A stretch of 64,000 nucleotides of DNA from a candidate division CSSED10-310 bacterium. Lineage in GTDB: Bacteria > CSSED10-310 > JAFGJC01. Positions 40,001 to 49,616 of the stretch are shown here, one piece after another. The notes beneath the pieces are model-generated. The model was given only the letters and a program-made list of their open reading frames with translations. It was not told the DNA's origin and searched no databases. Location of the stretch: assembly GCA_016927905.1 (NCBI GenBank), contig JAFGLW010000016.1:92379-156378 (forward strand), in the 5' to 3' direction. The number at the start of each line of letters is the position of its first letter. The stretch's first letter is position 1. The position numbers and the translations under genes are program-made.

Positions 40001-41053
40001 CTATTCCTCTAACTTCTCAAATTCATACAGGAAATAGTCGCTGTAATGACCGGTGGGCATCATCGCTATGACCGTCCAGGTCCAGGTGCCGTTTCCATAG
40101 GTTTCCCAATGACCCGGCAACACCTCCATCTCCTTGCAGAAAGCTGGAACATAATTGATGATGATCTCACTTGTGAATTGCCCGAATTCATCTTTTCGAA
40201 TCAGGACAATATAATACTCCAGGGCATCACCGAGTGTTTCCCATGTGAAATAGGGGGGTGTCATTTGATTCAGGAGCGCTCCGTGTTCCGGAGTCAGGGG
40301 CATGGGCATATATCCGGATGCGTAACGGACAATTCTGGAAGGCGTGTAATCGTTCATCTGGTTCCCGTAGGTATCGATGGGAGCCACCTGCCAGCCAATT
40401 TCACCCACCGAACTCAATACCCCCCAGTCACTCCGGTTGAAAATCCTGAATTCAACCGAAATGACTCCAACCAGGTCAACATCGAACTGCCCTTCCTTAA
40501 AATCGATCGTTCCGGTGCTGTTGCCGGGAAGAGTCAATTTCAAGCGGTACCCTTCGGAGAAAAATCCCTGGGTCCAGCTGAACCGAACTTTATTGTATTC
40601 CCTGTCGTAATCCAGCCAGGCATGATCATCGGGCAGAACCGGAACCACACGATTGTCAAAACGCATTTCCGCCAGCATGAACTGCCAGGAATCAACCATC
40701 ACATTCTGGTTGGGTGACAGATCCACAGCTCGGATTTCGATCGTTACCAGAGTTCCAGGTTCCATTTCATGCAAAATATAATAGAGATTGTACCCATTTT
40801 CGGAATAAAACGGTTCGATGATCGGCTCTACCTCAGGCGGCGCTCCGTTGACGGTCATGGTGATACTGCCTTCATCCACGCCGCTCAGATCATCACCGAT
40901 TCCAACCTTAATGGTGATACACTGCGGGACACCGATGGCCCCCGGTTCGGGAACCGGGCTGACCAGATAGGGTGGACTCGTATCTTCAATCGCCGCCGCT
41001 GGCATTGATGCCAGGAACAGGCCGATGCAAACCCAAACGGACCAAGTCTTCAT
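40001..41053 (-). CDS. Secreted protein with Ig-like domain, paralogue of 38566..39996
   Basis: Signal MKTWSVWVCIGLFLASMPAAAIEDTSPPYLVSPVPEPGAIGVPQCITIKVGIGDDLSGVDEGSITMTVNG; C-terminal half resembles its neighbour (FSW, ALLN, WS/TVI...P.G). Confidence 0.7.
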   Translation of the reverse strand: MKTWSVWVCIGLFLASMPAAAIEDTSPPYLVSPVPEPGAIGVPQCITIKVGIGDDLSGVDEGSITMTVNGAPPEVEPIIEPFYSENGYNLYYILHEMEPGTLVTIEIRAVDLSPNQNVMVDSWQFMLAEMRFDNRVVPVLPDDHAWLDYDREYNKVRFSWTQGFFSEGYRLKLTLPGNSTGTIDFKEGQFDVDLVGVISVEFRIFNRSDWGVLSSVGEIGWQVAPIDTYGNQMNDYTPSRIVRYASGYMPMPLTPEHGALLNQMTPPYFTWETLGDALEYYIVLIRKDEFGQFTSEIIINYVPAFCKEMEVLPGHWETYGNGTWTWTVIAMMPTGHYSDYFLYEFEKLEE

Positions 41054-41249
41054 CAATTTCAATTTCGATTTTGTCTTCACAATTGAAATCTCCCCATATC
41101 GGATGCTGCAATATTTGTGCCCGTACAGCATTCCAAATACACTAAACGCGGAGATTTTTTGCCGTGGAGAATTTGTTTGACCATCACGCTATATTTTACC
41201 GATATCAGCGGAAAACTCAAGAGTATTTTCCAGCGGCTGAAAAAAATCT

Positions 41250-44200
41250 TCAGATTGACTCCCCTCGAACCGATCGCTCACATTCCCCTGCCTCGTCTTC
41301 ACACCCCATTTCCCGGTACAATTCTGCAGCTTTCTGCAAAATCTGCGCTCCGGATTTCGCGTCACCCATCTGCAATTTCGTTTCTCCCAGATTCCGATAA
41401 CAGACAGCTGCGCCCCGCAGATCATCCATTTTCAACCGGAGATCCAGGGCGGTCTGCAGGCGTTCCAGGGCCCTGGGGAAATCACCCTGAGCCCGGTAGG
41501 CCTCACCTGCGTTGAAGCTGCTGTAGGACATGCCGACGGAGTCGTCGAGTTCTTTTAACATACGGTAGCTTTTTTCAAAGTTTTTCAGAGCTTCGGGATA
41601 TTCTTTTTTCATAAACTGGATATTCCCGAGGTTGTTGAGCATGTATGCATATCCCCGGTTGTCTTTCAATATGCGGATCACTGTCAGGGCGCGTTGAAAA
41701 TATTCCCCCGCCATCACGAGTTTACCCGTGCGCTGGGAGATCGCACCCAGCGCATTCAGGCAATCGGCGATTCCCCTGTCGTCACCCAGCTTCTCCCGGA
41801 TCGCCAGCGATTGATTGAAATATTTCGCAGATTCGTCGAACTGCTTCTGATAAAACAGCACCTGACCGATGAATCGAAGCGCTTTGCTTTCCTCCCTTTC
41901 AAACGACAGTTCCCTGGCCCTGTCCGCCATTTTGTGAAATTCCTCGAATGCCAGACCATATTCTCCCCGAGTGCTGTAAACCTGTCCCTTTTCACCGGCT
42001 GACCATATCCAGAGTTCGTCGAAAGACCGCGCCATCATATCGCGCGTGTTGTAATATGCCGTCATCATGTCTCCAGGGCTGTAATGGTCAAATCCGATCA
42101 TCATGCCGGGCGGGCATGGAAGCGGTTGGATCCGGTGCTGTTTCGCCCGTTCGGAGATTTCCTGGATCAGATCGAAATACCGGATTGCATTCTGATGATC
42201 GAATCGGCGCTGAGCATTCAATCCGGCGGTCTTGAGAAATTCCACCGCCTGAAACGGAGTTTCACTCCGGCTGTAATGCTCCGCCAGAAATTCATCACGG
42301 TCCTCCGGATAATCAGATTTTTTTGCGGAGACTTCGGCGATGCGATGATGCAGATATGCCCGGTGAAAGGGTGATATCCCCTCATATATCGCGGTGCCCA
42401 GTTCGGGATTTGTGAAGTGAAAGAACATTTCCTTCTCGTCCATTTTTTCGACGATCCAGCCGGTTCGGATCAGGCGATCCAGCACTTCCAGAAGCAATTC
42501 CTCCCTGGCGGCGAAAATACCCGCCAGGAATGTAAACGGGCACCCTCTTTTGTAAGCCGCCAGCGTCCTGAGAACTTCCCGGTCCAGCCTCTCCACCAGC
42601 GGCAGCGACGGAATTATCGATTTGGGCGCTCTGAGAATATCCGGATCACTAATGGCCAGAAACTCCGAGTATTCCGGCAATAGAGGTGGTCCGATCTGCC
42701 AGGATCCTTCCCGGTAGCGCAGGGTTCCGTTTCGGATCCAGGCGTTCAAAATATCCCGTATGAGTCCGAACCGGCCGTCTGTCAGTGCGGACATCCGGGC
42801 CGCTGTTTTCCGGGGGATCTTGTCCACACCCAGGACCAGTTTCAGATACTGGGAACAATCCTGAGATCGGTGGGATTTAAGGTCAATCCGTTTGATTTTG
42901 CCTGAGGGCATCGGCGTGTCCGGTCGGCACGAAAACACGATCCTGCACCACCGGGTGGCATGCCCGGCCAGGATGTGCACAATCTCCCCCGCCAGTCCGC
43001 TGCATCGATCAACATTGTCGAAAAACAGCACCGCACGGTTTTGACTGCTGAAATATCCCGGAAAATCCGAGAATGACCCGATGAAGATCTCCCGGCGTTT
43101 CTGGGGGGAAATCCGGTCAATGCCTTCCGCAGCCTCCAGATAATCCCGGATGAATTTGTGCTCGGTTCCGGAATATTTTTTGCTGCCGGACAGACTTTCA
43201 TGGAAAAACCGGTTCAGGCTGCCGGCAACCGGCACAAGATTGCTCTCGATGTTGAAATCCAGCCGGAATGTGCGGCATCCCTCCGGAACCTGCCGCTCAA
43301 GTTCCTCCAGGAACCGACTCCGTCCGGAACGGGGAGATCCGATAACGGCCAGAATCGCGGCTTCCCCGGAATCGAGCCATCCGGATGCTGTCTTCAGATC
43401 TCCATACGGATCCAGCCATTCCGTCTCCAGAAGACCCCATCCCGTTTCATCCATTTCCAGGTTTTTCCGAGCGGGAGCCGGTTGAATCCGGTGAAGATCA
43501 CCGAGCGCTTGACCGGCGGTCTGGAACCGGCTCAGGGTATCGACTGCCAGAAGACGCGCAAAGAAGTGATCCCAGGTCTCCGGTATTTCGGGATGCAAGC
43601 GGCTGGGTGGGGTGACCTCCCCCGATAACTGCCGCTCGATCATTGTCTTCCAGTCGCCCTGCGATCCAAACGGATGCAATCCGCAAAGAGATTCGTACAG
43701 ACAGATGCCCAGCGCATACAGATCGCTTCTGGGATCGATGCGGGTTCCCCGGATCTGTTCGGGTGAAAGATAGCCTGCGGTTCCCCCACCCTCACGGTCC
43801 GATCCGGAACCCGGATTCCATACAAGTCCGAAATCGAGCAGTTTGACCGTCCGATTTTCAGTTATGACGATGTTAGCCGGTTTCAAGTCCCGGTGTATCA
43901 TCTTCCGGCCATGCAGATAACTCAATGCGTTCAGAGCCTGCCGGCTGATCTCCACCAGCTCCTTCATTCGATCATCTGGCAGCACTTCCATCGGACGCAG
44001 ACCCTGCCGGAGGTGTTCCAGTAGATTCAGGCCTTTCAGGTATTCCATCAGATAATACGGCACTCCCTGAAACTCCCCTGTTCCATACACCGATACGATG
44101 TTCGGATGCTGGCACCGTATGATTGCAGTGAATTCCCGCTTGAAACGGATGACCTCCCCGGAACCGGCCCCCCCCCGAAGAAGCTTTAAGGCTGCAAATC

Positions 44201-44294
44201 GCTGGCGGCCCGGCAGACGCACCAGGAAAACCTCCCCGGATGCACCCTCACCCAGTTTTTTTTCTACGGCGTATCCATCGATGTGTGTACTCAT
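41250..44294 (-). CDS. Ser/Thr protein kinase - ATPase - TPR multidomain protein (PknK-like)
   Basis: Kinase: VEKKLGEGASGEVFLVRLPGRQRFAALKLL, MIHRDLKPANIVITENRTVKLLDFGLVWN, GTAGYLSPEQIRG. ATPase: AILAVIGSPRSGRSRFLEEL, AVLFFDNVDRC. C-terminal TPRs: GDDRGIADCLNALGAISQRTGKLVMAGEYFQRALTVIRILKDNRGYAYMLNNLGNIQFM. Confidence 0.92.
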   Translation of the reverse strand: MSTHIDGYAVEKKLGEGASGEVFLVRLPGRQRFAALKLLRGGAGSGEVIRFKREFTAIIRCQHPNIVSVYGTGEFQGVPYYLMEYLKGLNLLEHLRQGLRPMEVLPDDRMKELVEISRQALNALSYLHGRKMIHRDLKPANIVITENRTVKLLDFGLVWNPGSGSDREGGGTAGYLSPEQIRGTRIDPRSDLYALGICLYESLCGLHPFGSQGDWKTMIERQLSGEVTPPSRLHPEIPETWDHFFARLLAVDTLSRFQTAGQALGDLHRIQPAPARKNLEMDETGWGLLETEWLDPYGDLKTASGWLDSGEAAILAVIGSPRSGRSRFLEELERQVPEGCRTFRLDFNIESNLVPVAGSLNRFFHESLSGSKKYSGTEHKFIRDYLEAAEGIDRISPQKRREIFIGSFSDFPGYFSSQNRAVLFFDNVDRCSGLAGEIVHILAGHATRWCRIVFSCRPDTPMPSGKIKRIDLKSHRSQDCSQYLKLVLGVDKIPRKTAARMSALTDGRFGLIRDILNAWIRNGTLRYREGSWQIGPPLLPEYSEFLAISDPDILRAPKSIIPSLPLVERLDREVLRTLAAYKRGCPFTFLAGIFAAREELLLEVLDRLIRTGWIVEKMDEKEMFFHFTNPELGTAIYEGISPFHRAYLHHRIAEVSAKKSDYPEDRDEFLAEHYSRSETPFQAVEFLKTAGLNAQRRFDHQNAIRYFDLIQEISERAKQHRIQPLPCPPGMMIGFDHYSPGDMMTAYYNTRDMMARSFDELWIWSAGEKGQVYSTRGEYGLAFEEFHKMADRARELSFEREESKALRFIGQVLFYQKQFDESAKYFNQSLAIREKLGDDRGIADCLNALGAISQRTGKLVMAGEYFQRALTVIRILKDNRGYAYMLNNLGNIQFMKKEYPEALKNFEKSYRMLKELDDSVGMSYSSFNAGEAYRAQGDFPRALERLQTALDLRLKMDDLRGAAVCYRNLGETKLQMGDAKSGAQILQKAAELYREMGCEDEAGECERSVRGESI

Positions 44295-44375
44295 GAATCA
44301 GCCATATTCCATCACCGGCATGAAGAAAACAAATCCACTGGACAACCCCGGCAGGTTAAGTTTAGCATAAAACGC

Positions 44376-45500
44376 ATGAATGTCGACGTTTCGGTCATAA
44401 TCGTCAGCTTCAACACTGCCGGACTACTCAGAAACTGCTTGAATGCCCTCCGGATTCACAGCAGTAACCTGGCAATCCAAACCATCGTCGTCGACAACAA
44501 CTCCCGCGACGGAACTCCCGATATGGTCCGCCGGGAATTTCCATCCGCAGTCCTGATCCCCAACCCGGAGAACCGGGGGTTTGCGAGGGCAAACAATCAG
44601 GGTCTGGAGAAGGCATCCGGTGAATTTGTTTTCTTGCTGAATCCGGATACGGAAATATGCCCTGGCACGATTCAACGCCTCCGGAAAACACTTGCCGGTG
44701 ATTCCGGCATCGGAGCGGTCGGGCCCAGAACCTATCTGGACCAAACCTTCACCTTTGAGGTCTGCTCCCTGAAACTTCTGACACCCGGTCGAAGCCTGCT
44801 CCTGTTTTCCCGTCTGCCTTTCCCCGGGCGAAACCGGATCCTGCAATCAGTCTGGCAGATCGACGGCCGGCACTGGGAAGCTCGGAATCCCACCCCCGTT
44901 GAAGGGATCGGCGGTGCCGCGATCATGATGTCCCGGGACCTGCTCAGATCGATGGGAGGTCTGGATGAACGCTTCTTCATGGGCTACGAAGATACCGATC
45001 TGGCCGCCCGGCTGAAATCGCTTGGATACTCGGTGTACCTGGACCCCGGATGCAAGATCATTCACCTGTTCGGCCAGTCCAAACAACTGCCCGGCTCCCC
45101 ACGTAAGGCAACCTACTCCTGGCACCAGGCTCCGTCACGCTATCTGAAAAAACACCACGGATACTTGAGCTGCGTGACCTTGGCCTGTGCCAAATGTCTG
45201 GAATCACCCTTCCGATCACCCGGCAGTGAATTCTCATCGGTTTCATATCACCCGGGAAATCCGCCAAGCGATATCACCATGACCTGGCCCGCAGCCGGGG
45301 AAGAAGATTATCTGTTTGAATGGAGCAATCAGCCGGTGTTCTATGACAAGTTCGCCGCCAGGGTCCATCGAAATTCCATCATTATTCCGGGATCATTGAT
45401 GGCCAGACTGGACGGCGACCGCTGGTTCTGGCGGGTTTTCCGCTGGCCCATGACCCGGCATCCCGAACCTTTGACTCAGGGTATTATAGTGGTTAAATAA
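44376..45500 (+). CDS. Family 2 glycosyltransferase (rhamnosyltransferase-like)
   Basis: MNVDVSVIIVSFNTAGLLRNCLNALRI; TIVVDNNSRDGTPDMVRREFP; NRGFARANNQGLEKASGEFVFLLNPDTEICPG; EGIGGAAIMMSRDLLRSMGGLDERFFMGYEDTDLAARLKSLGY. Confidence 0.92.
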   Translation: MNVDVSVIIVSFNTAGLLRNCLNALRIHSSNLAIQTIVVDNNSRDGTPDMVRREFPSAVLIPNPENRGFARANNQGLEKASGEFVFLLNPDTEICPGTIQRLRKTLAGDSGIGAVGPRTYLDQTFTFEVCSLKLLTPGRSLLLFSRLPFPGRNRILQSVWQIDGRHWEARNPTPVEGIGGAAIMMSRDLLRSMGGLDERFFMGYEDTDLAARLKSLGYSVYLDPGCKIIHLFGQSKQLPGSPRKATYSWHQAPSRYLKKHHGYLSCVTLACAKCLESPFRSPGSEFSSVSYHPGNPPSDITMTWPAAGEEDYLFEWSNQPVFYDKFAARVHRNSIIIPGSLMARLDGDRWFWRVFRWPMTRHPEPLTQGIIVVK

Positions 45501-45506
45501 ATATTG

Positions 45507-45535
45507 TTGACAAGAATCGGCTAAAATATTATAAT
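45507..45535 (+). promoter_or_regulatory. Exact-consensus sigma70-type promoter upstream of grpE
   Basis: TTGACA (45507-45512), 17-nt spacer, TATAAT (45530-45535). Confidence 0.75.
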
Positions 45536-45619
45536 TCGGGGAGCAGTATATCCGGCGGAGATCTGTGGAACCTTTGCCGCTTTCGAATCGTAATTATTCC
45601 GTAAGGTTTGGAGGGAACA

Positions 45620-46252
45620 ATGAAAGTAACAAAACACAAACCCAAATCAACCGACCCGCCCGAACAGCTTCTTCCCACTGAAACCGTTCCCGGTGATTCA
45701 GTATCCCGGACTGAGACCGAGCCGGATCCCTTGAAGGAAGCCCGGCAGCAGGCATCGGAATACCTGGATGCCCTTCAACGCCTGAAAGCAGAATTCGACA
45801 ACTACCGGAAACGGATGGATAAGGACCGCCAGCGGCTGGCGGAGATCTACCAGGCGTCTGTGCTAAGTGATCTGCTTCCCACCCTGGATGCCTTTGATGA
45901 AGCTTTCAAAGCCAAATCGGACATCCCCGGGAAAGCGGATATCCTCGATGATTCTTTCCGGTCCGGCATCCGGTTGGTATACGACGGCCTGGTGGATGTT
46001 CTGCAAAAACTCGGCCTTGAAAAACTGAACCCGGCCGGGCACCCATTCGATCCTGAAATCGCTGAAGCCATGGCAGTCGTTCCATCGGTTGAACTTCCCC
46101 CGGATCACGTCATCCAGGTGATCACCACCGGGTACAGATTCAAGAATCGTGTGCTTCGTCCGGCCAAGGTGATCGTATCCTCGCAACAACCACCGTCCCC
46201 CGAAACAGAACCGCGTGCACCCGGATCCGGCGGGATGGAAACGGGAGATTGA
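45620..46252 (+). CDS. grpE: GrpE nucleotide exchange factor
   Basis: YLDALQRLKAEFDNYRKRMDKDRQRLAEIYQASVLSDLLPTLDAFDEAF; GIRLVYDGLVDVLQKLGLEKLNPAGHPFDPEIAEAMAVVPS; VIQVITTGYRFKNRVLRPAKVIVS. Confidence 0.94.
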   Translation: MKVTKHKPKSTDPPEQLLPTETVPGDSVSRTETEPDPLKEARQQASEYLDALQRLKAEFDNYRKRMDKDRQRLAEIYQASVLSDLLPTLDAFDEAFKAKSDIPGKADILDDSFRSGIRLVYDGLVDVLQKLGLEKLNPAGHPFDPEIAEAMAVVPSVELPPDHVIQVITTGYRFKNRVLRPAKVIVSSQQPPSPETEPRAPGSGGMETGD

Positions 46253-46256
46253 CATT

Positions 46257-46964
46257 ATGATATTTGATCCCATGTACTTCATTTTTCTGATTCCCGGCCT
46301 TCTACTGGCAGTCTGGGCGTCATTTAAAGTCAAGACGGCGTACAACCGTTTTTCCAGAATCGGATCGACATCCGGTCTGTCGGGCGCTCAGGTGGCCCGT
46401 CTGATACTGGATCGCAACGGACTTTCGAACGTGGAAATCGAGATGACGGGCGGCCACCTTTCCGATCACTATGATCCCCGCAAACGCGTCCTGCGCTTGT
46501 CCGAGCAGGTTTACCGCTCCGCTTCAATCGCCGCCCTTGGAATCGCCGCACATGAAACGGGGCATGCCCTGCAGCACAAGACCGGATACGCACCGCTTCA
46601 GCTTCGCAATCTGATGGTCCCGGTGGCCAGTTTCGGGTCTAATTTTGCGTGGATTCTAATCATGATCGGCCTGTTTCTGGCGTATGCCGGATCAGCGCTG
46701 GGTCTGGGTATCGCCAAGCTGGGGATCCTGCTGTTCGCCGTCGCCGTTCTGTTTTCCATAATCACACTGCCGGTTGAATTCAACGCATCGTCCAGAGCCA
46801 AAGCCGTTTTGGCAGAAACCGGCATCATTTCCGTAAATGAACGCCAGGGCGTCTCAGCTGTTCTGAACGCAGCCGCCATGACTTACGTCGCGGCTGCCGT
46901 AACCGCAATATTGCAGCTCCTCTACTGGGTATTCAGAATGGGACTGCTCGGAGGTGACGACTGA
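46257..46964 (+). CDS. YugP-type zinc metallopeptidase (membrane)
   Basis: HLSDHYDPRKRVLRLSEQVYRSASIAALGIAAHETGHALQHKTGYAPLQLRNLMVPVASFGS; LPVEFNASSRAKAVL. Confidence 0.92.
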   Translation: MIFDPMYFIFLIPGLLLAVWASFKVKTAYNRFSRIGSTSGLSGAQVARLILDRNGLSNVEIEMTGGHLSDHYDPRKRVLRLSEQVYRSASIAALGIAAHETGHALQHKTGYAPLQLRNLMVPVASFGSNFAWILIMIGLFLAYAGSALGLGIAKLGILLFAVAVLFSIITLPVEFNASSRAKAVLAETGIISVNERQGVSAVLNAAAMTYVAAAVTAILQLLYWVFRMGLLGGDD

Positions 46965-46978
46965 GCGGATCGCCCGGC

Positions 46979-48025
46979 GTGTCCGGATTGAACGCGGATT
47001 CTGAGCGGTCCCGGCTGAATTTCCTGGATGCATTGACTGGTTTCGCCATCCTGCGGGTCGTGTTCATCCATGCTGTTTCCGACTATTCCGCCGTGGTCTG
47101 GAACATGCCGCCATACTTCCACAATTTTCCGGTCTGGGCCCAGATCATGGACATCTGCCTGCGTTTCAACGTCCCGGTTTTCGTCCTGTTGGCAGGATAT
47201 AAATACCAGCTGTCGATCGAACGCCACCCCGACCGCTCCTACCCTGCATACTGTTTATCCAGAATCCTGCGCCTGGCTGTTCCTTTCCTGATATGGACAT
47301 GGATTTATTACCTGGGCAAAGGTCTGCTGTTTCCGGAAGTCTTGCAGCAGGATCCGCTTTACCGTCATTTCCCCGTCCCTGATTTCGGCCGGATCGCCAC
47401 CATGCTCAGTGGTGCCCGGCATCCCGGTTTCCAGTTGTGGTTCATTCCCATGCTGATTACGGTCAATATCGCCTACCCGCCGATTCGCCGGCTGCTTCGG
47501 CATCCCTGGACGCTGCTCGTGCTGACTGCAGGTGTTTTCGGCATCTCCATCCGTTTGAATCTGAAAATGCCCTTTTCCTATATCGAATATCTCCTGCTCT
47601 ACCATCTGGGCTCCATGTTTTCCGAATCGACACACATCCGGAACCGGACACTTCAGACCGGCTGGATCCGGGTGTCTGCCATCGTTGCGCTTCCGCTCCT
47701 GATCTTCATCAAATTCATCCGCCCTGCCGACAGCCTGGCCGATAAAGGCCTGATGCTGAGTGTTCCGGTGGTATTGTTCACCCTGTTCAACCTTTTGAAC
47801 AACCGGCCGCTCCTGAATATCTTCAAATGGATCGGCCGCCGGACCTGGCAAATTTATATTCTTCACGAACCGCTGCTGCTGTTTCCCATAATGAAATGGA
47901 CCGCCCTGTCGGCTGGAATCCGGAGTGCATGGGCGATCCCCCTGTCCGGAACGGCGGCAATCCTGATCTGCCTGTTCCTGCTGGAAATTTTCAGAAAAAT
48001 GAACATCCATCGAGTGCTGTTTTAG
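46979..48025 (+). CDS. Acyltransferase 3 family membrane protein
   Basis: LNFLDALTGFAILRVVFIHAVSDY; multiple TM; FQLWFIPMLITVNIAYP; IGRRTWQIYILHEPLLLFPIMK. Confidence 0.8.
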   Translation: MSGLNADSERSRLNFLDALTGFAILRVVFIHAVSDYSAVVWNMPPYFHNFPVWAQIMDICLRFNVPVFVLLAGYKYQLSIERHPDRSYPAYCLSRILRLAVPFLIWTWIYYLGKGLLFPEVLQQDPLYRHFPVPDFGRIATMLSGARHPGFQLWFIPMLITVNIAYPPIRRLLRHPWTLLVLTAGVFGISIRLNLKMPFSYIEYLLLYHLGSMFSESTHIRNRTLQTGWIRVSAIVALPLLIFIKFIRPADSLADKGLMLSVPVVLFTLFNLLNNRPLLNIFKWIGRRTWQIYILHEPLLLFPIMKWTALSAGIRSAWAIPLSGTAAILICLFLLEIFRKMNIHRVLF

Positions 48026-48031
48026 GGTCGG

Positions 48032-49465
48032 TCAAGGTTTCACAAAGTAGATCCGACCCTGATGCCGGTATTCGAGATAGCCATGTTCCAGAAGCAGTTC
48101 GTTGACCTCGGACATCACATTCCGGTTCTCCGGAGTGAGATCCAGGATCGCCGTCAAATATCCCGCATCGATCAGGTCCGGCGGTTCGGTTGAAAAATCG
48201 TCGAACCAGCCGCTGAACCAGCGGGTCCGGACCCGCTGTGATGAACGGGCGAAGAAGAACTGCCAGGGATGGTAAATTCCGGCTGCATCCCGGACGAACA
48301 CCGGGTGAAGCGGTGCGACGGCGACCACGGATTGACCTCGATGCACCCTGGAACAAATAAAACGGAATTGCCCGATCCGCCAGGCCGATTCGTGGACGGA
48401 AGCGCAATCGGAGATGAATGCGATCAGGGGGGGGGCTGTGAGTCCGAATACCAGCACCAGTTGGATCCATAACCGGTGCGCTGGCCGGACCGACTCGAGG
48501 ATGACCGACCACAGCCGCGGACCCTGCATGGCAACAAATACAATCCAGAGAGCCAGGTTGTATTGCCATCCGAACGGGGCGATGAAGAAGGCTGCGAAAG
48601 CCAGGAGTGAATAAATGGCAATCAGCTTGTCAAAAAGTGAACGGACCGGAAAGGACCCGGATTTAACGTTCCGGAGATTACCCAATATCCAGACCAGCAT
48701 GACCATGCCGTTCCAGGAGAGTGCCGGCAGCTTGGAATACTCGACCGAACCCAGTATCGGTTGCCGATTCAAAGCCAGCACATCCCCCACAAATGTGCTC
48801 CCCAAATTGTTCATCACCAGATAGATTGCCAGTGCCAGAGGCATCAGAGATACACCTGCCAGAAATAAAGCCGGAGACTGAAGTTCCCTTCGTTTCGACG
48901 CCCGCATCATCAACACGATCGGCACACCGATCCACAAAATGGCCGTCTTGGGAGTAAAACACGCGGATGCCCCCAGAAAAATACCCGAAGCAATCAATGC
49001 GCTCCGTTTCCCGCTGTCTGTCCATTTTTTGATGCAGACGATATGAAGCGCTACCATGAAAATCATGAATGGATCCGGACGGAGGTGATACAGAACCCAG
49101 TACACCGGAAGGGAAATACACAGAAACCAGAAATCCAGCCGGTGGATTTTGTCGAGCATCCCGGCGAGAATGATCGCAGATGCGGTCAGCACGGTCAAAA
49201 CCAGAAGTCTGGAGCAGAACACGGCGGCGATTCCCATCGGTGCGAACATCATGAGACCGCTCAGCAGAAGATGCAGAGCAGGCGGATGATTCTGAAAGAA
49301 ATCGATATGAGGTTTCTGACCGAGATGCGTCAGGTACGCACAGTGCAGATGTTCGATCTCATCTTCCCAGAGCGGGCGGACTGCGAATCCGATTCCGAAC
49401 ACCAGGATTGCAGCCCAGCACATCAGGATCTTTATTCGCCGGATATCCGGAGTTTTCGCCAGCAT
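48032..49465 (-). CDS. Multi-TM glycosyltransferase (ArnT/PMT-like)
   Basis: PLWEDEIEHLHCAYLTHLGQKPHIDFFQNHPPALHLLLSGLM (acidic loop after TM1, typical of GT-C); many TM segments; GGAGAGG SD before ATG 49465. Confidence 0.75.
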   Translation of the reverse strand: MLAKTPDIRRIKILMCWAAILVFGIGFAVRPLWEDEIEHLHCAYLTHLGQKPHIDFFQNHPPALHLLLSGLMMFAPMGIAAVFCSRLLVLTVLTASAIILAGMLDKIHRLDFWFLCISLPVYWVLYHLRPDPFMIFMVALHIVCIKKWTDSGKRSALIASGIFLGASACFTPKTAILWIGVPIVLMMRASKRRELQSPALFLAGVSLMPLALAIYLVMNNLGSTFVGDVLALNRQPILGSVEYSKLPALSWNGMVMLVWILGNLRNVKSGSFPVRSLFDKLIAIYSLLAFAAFFIAPFGWQYNLALWIVFVAMQGPRLWSVILESVRPAHRLWIQLVLVFGLTAPPLIAFISDCASVHESAWRIGQFRFICSRVHRGQSVVAVAPLHPVFVRDAAGIYHPWQFFFARSSQRVRTRWFSGWFDDFSTEPPDLIDAGYLTAILDLTPENRNVMSEVNELLLEHGYLEYRHQGRIYFVKP

Positions 49466-49616
49466 CGGATCCTCTCCCGAACGCAAAACGGATTCGATTG
49501 TTCAGATCCAGATTATAATTTGATTTTTGCCCGCTTTGCCACTACATTTCAGAATCTTGATCCCGCCCGGTCCCCACACCGGGCGTCACACTGACAAATT
49601 GTTCAAGGAATGGAAA

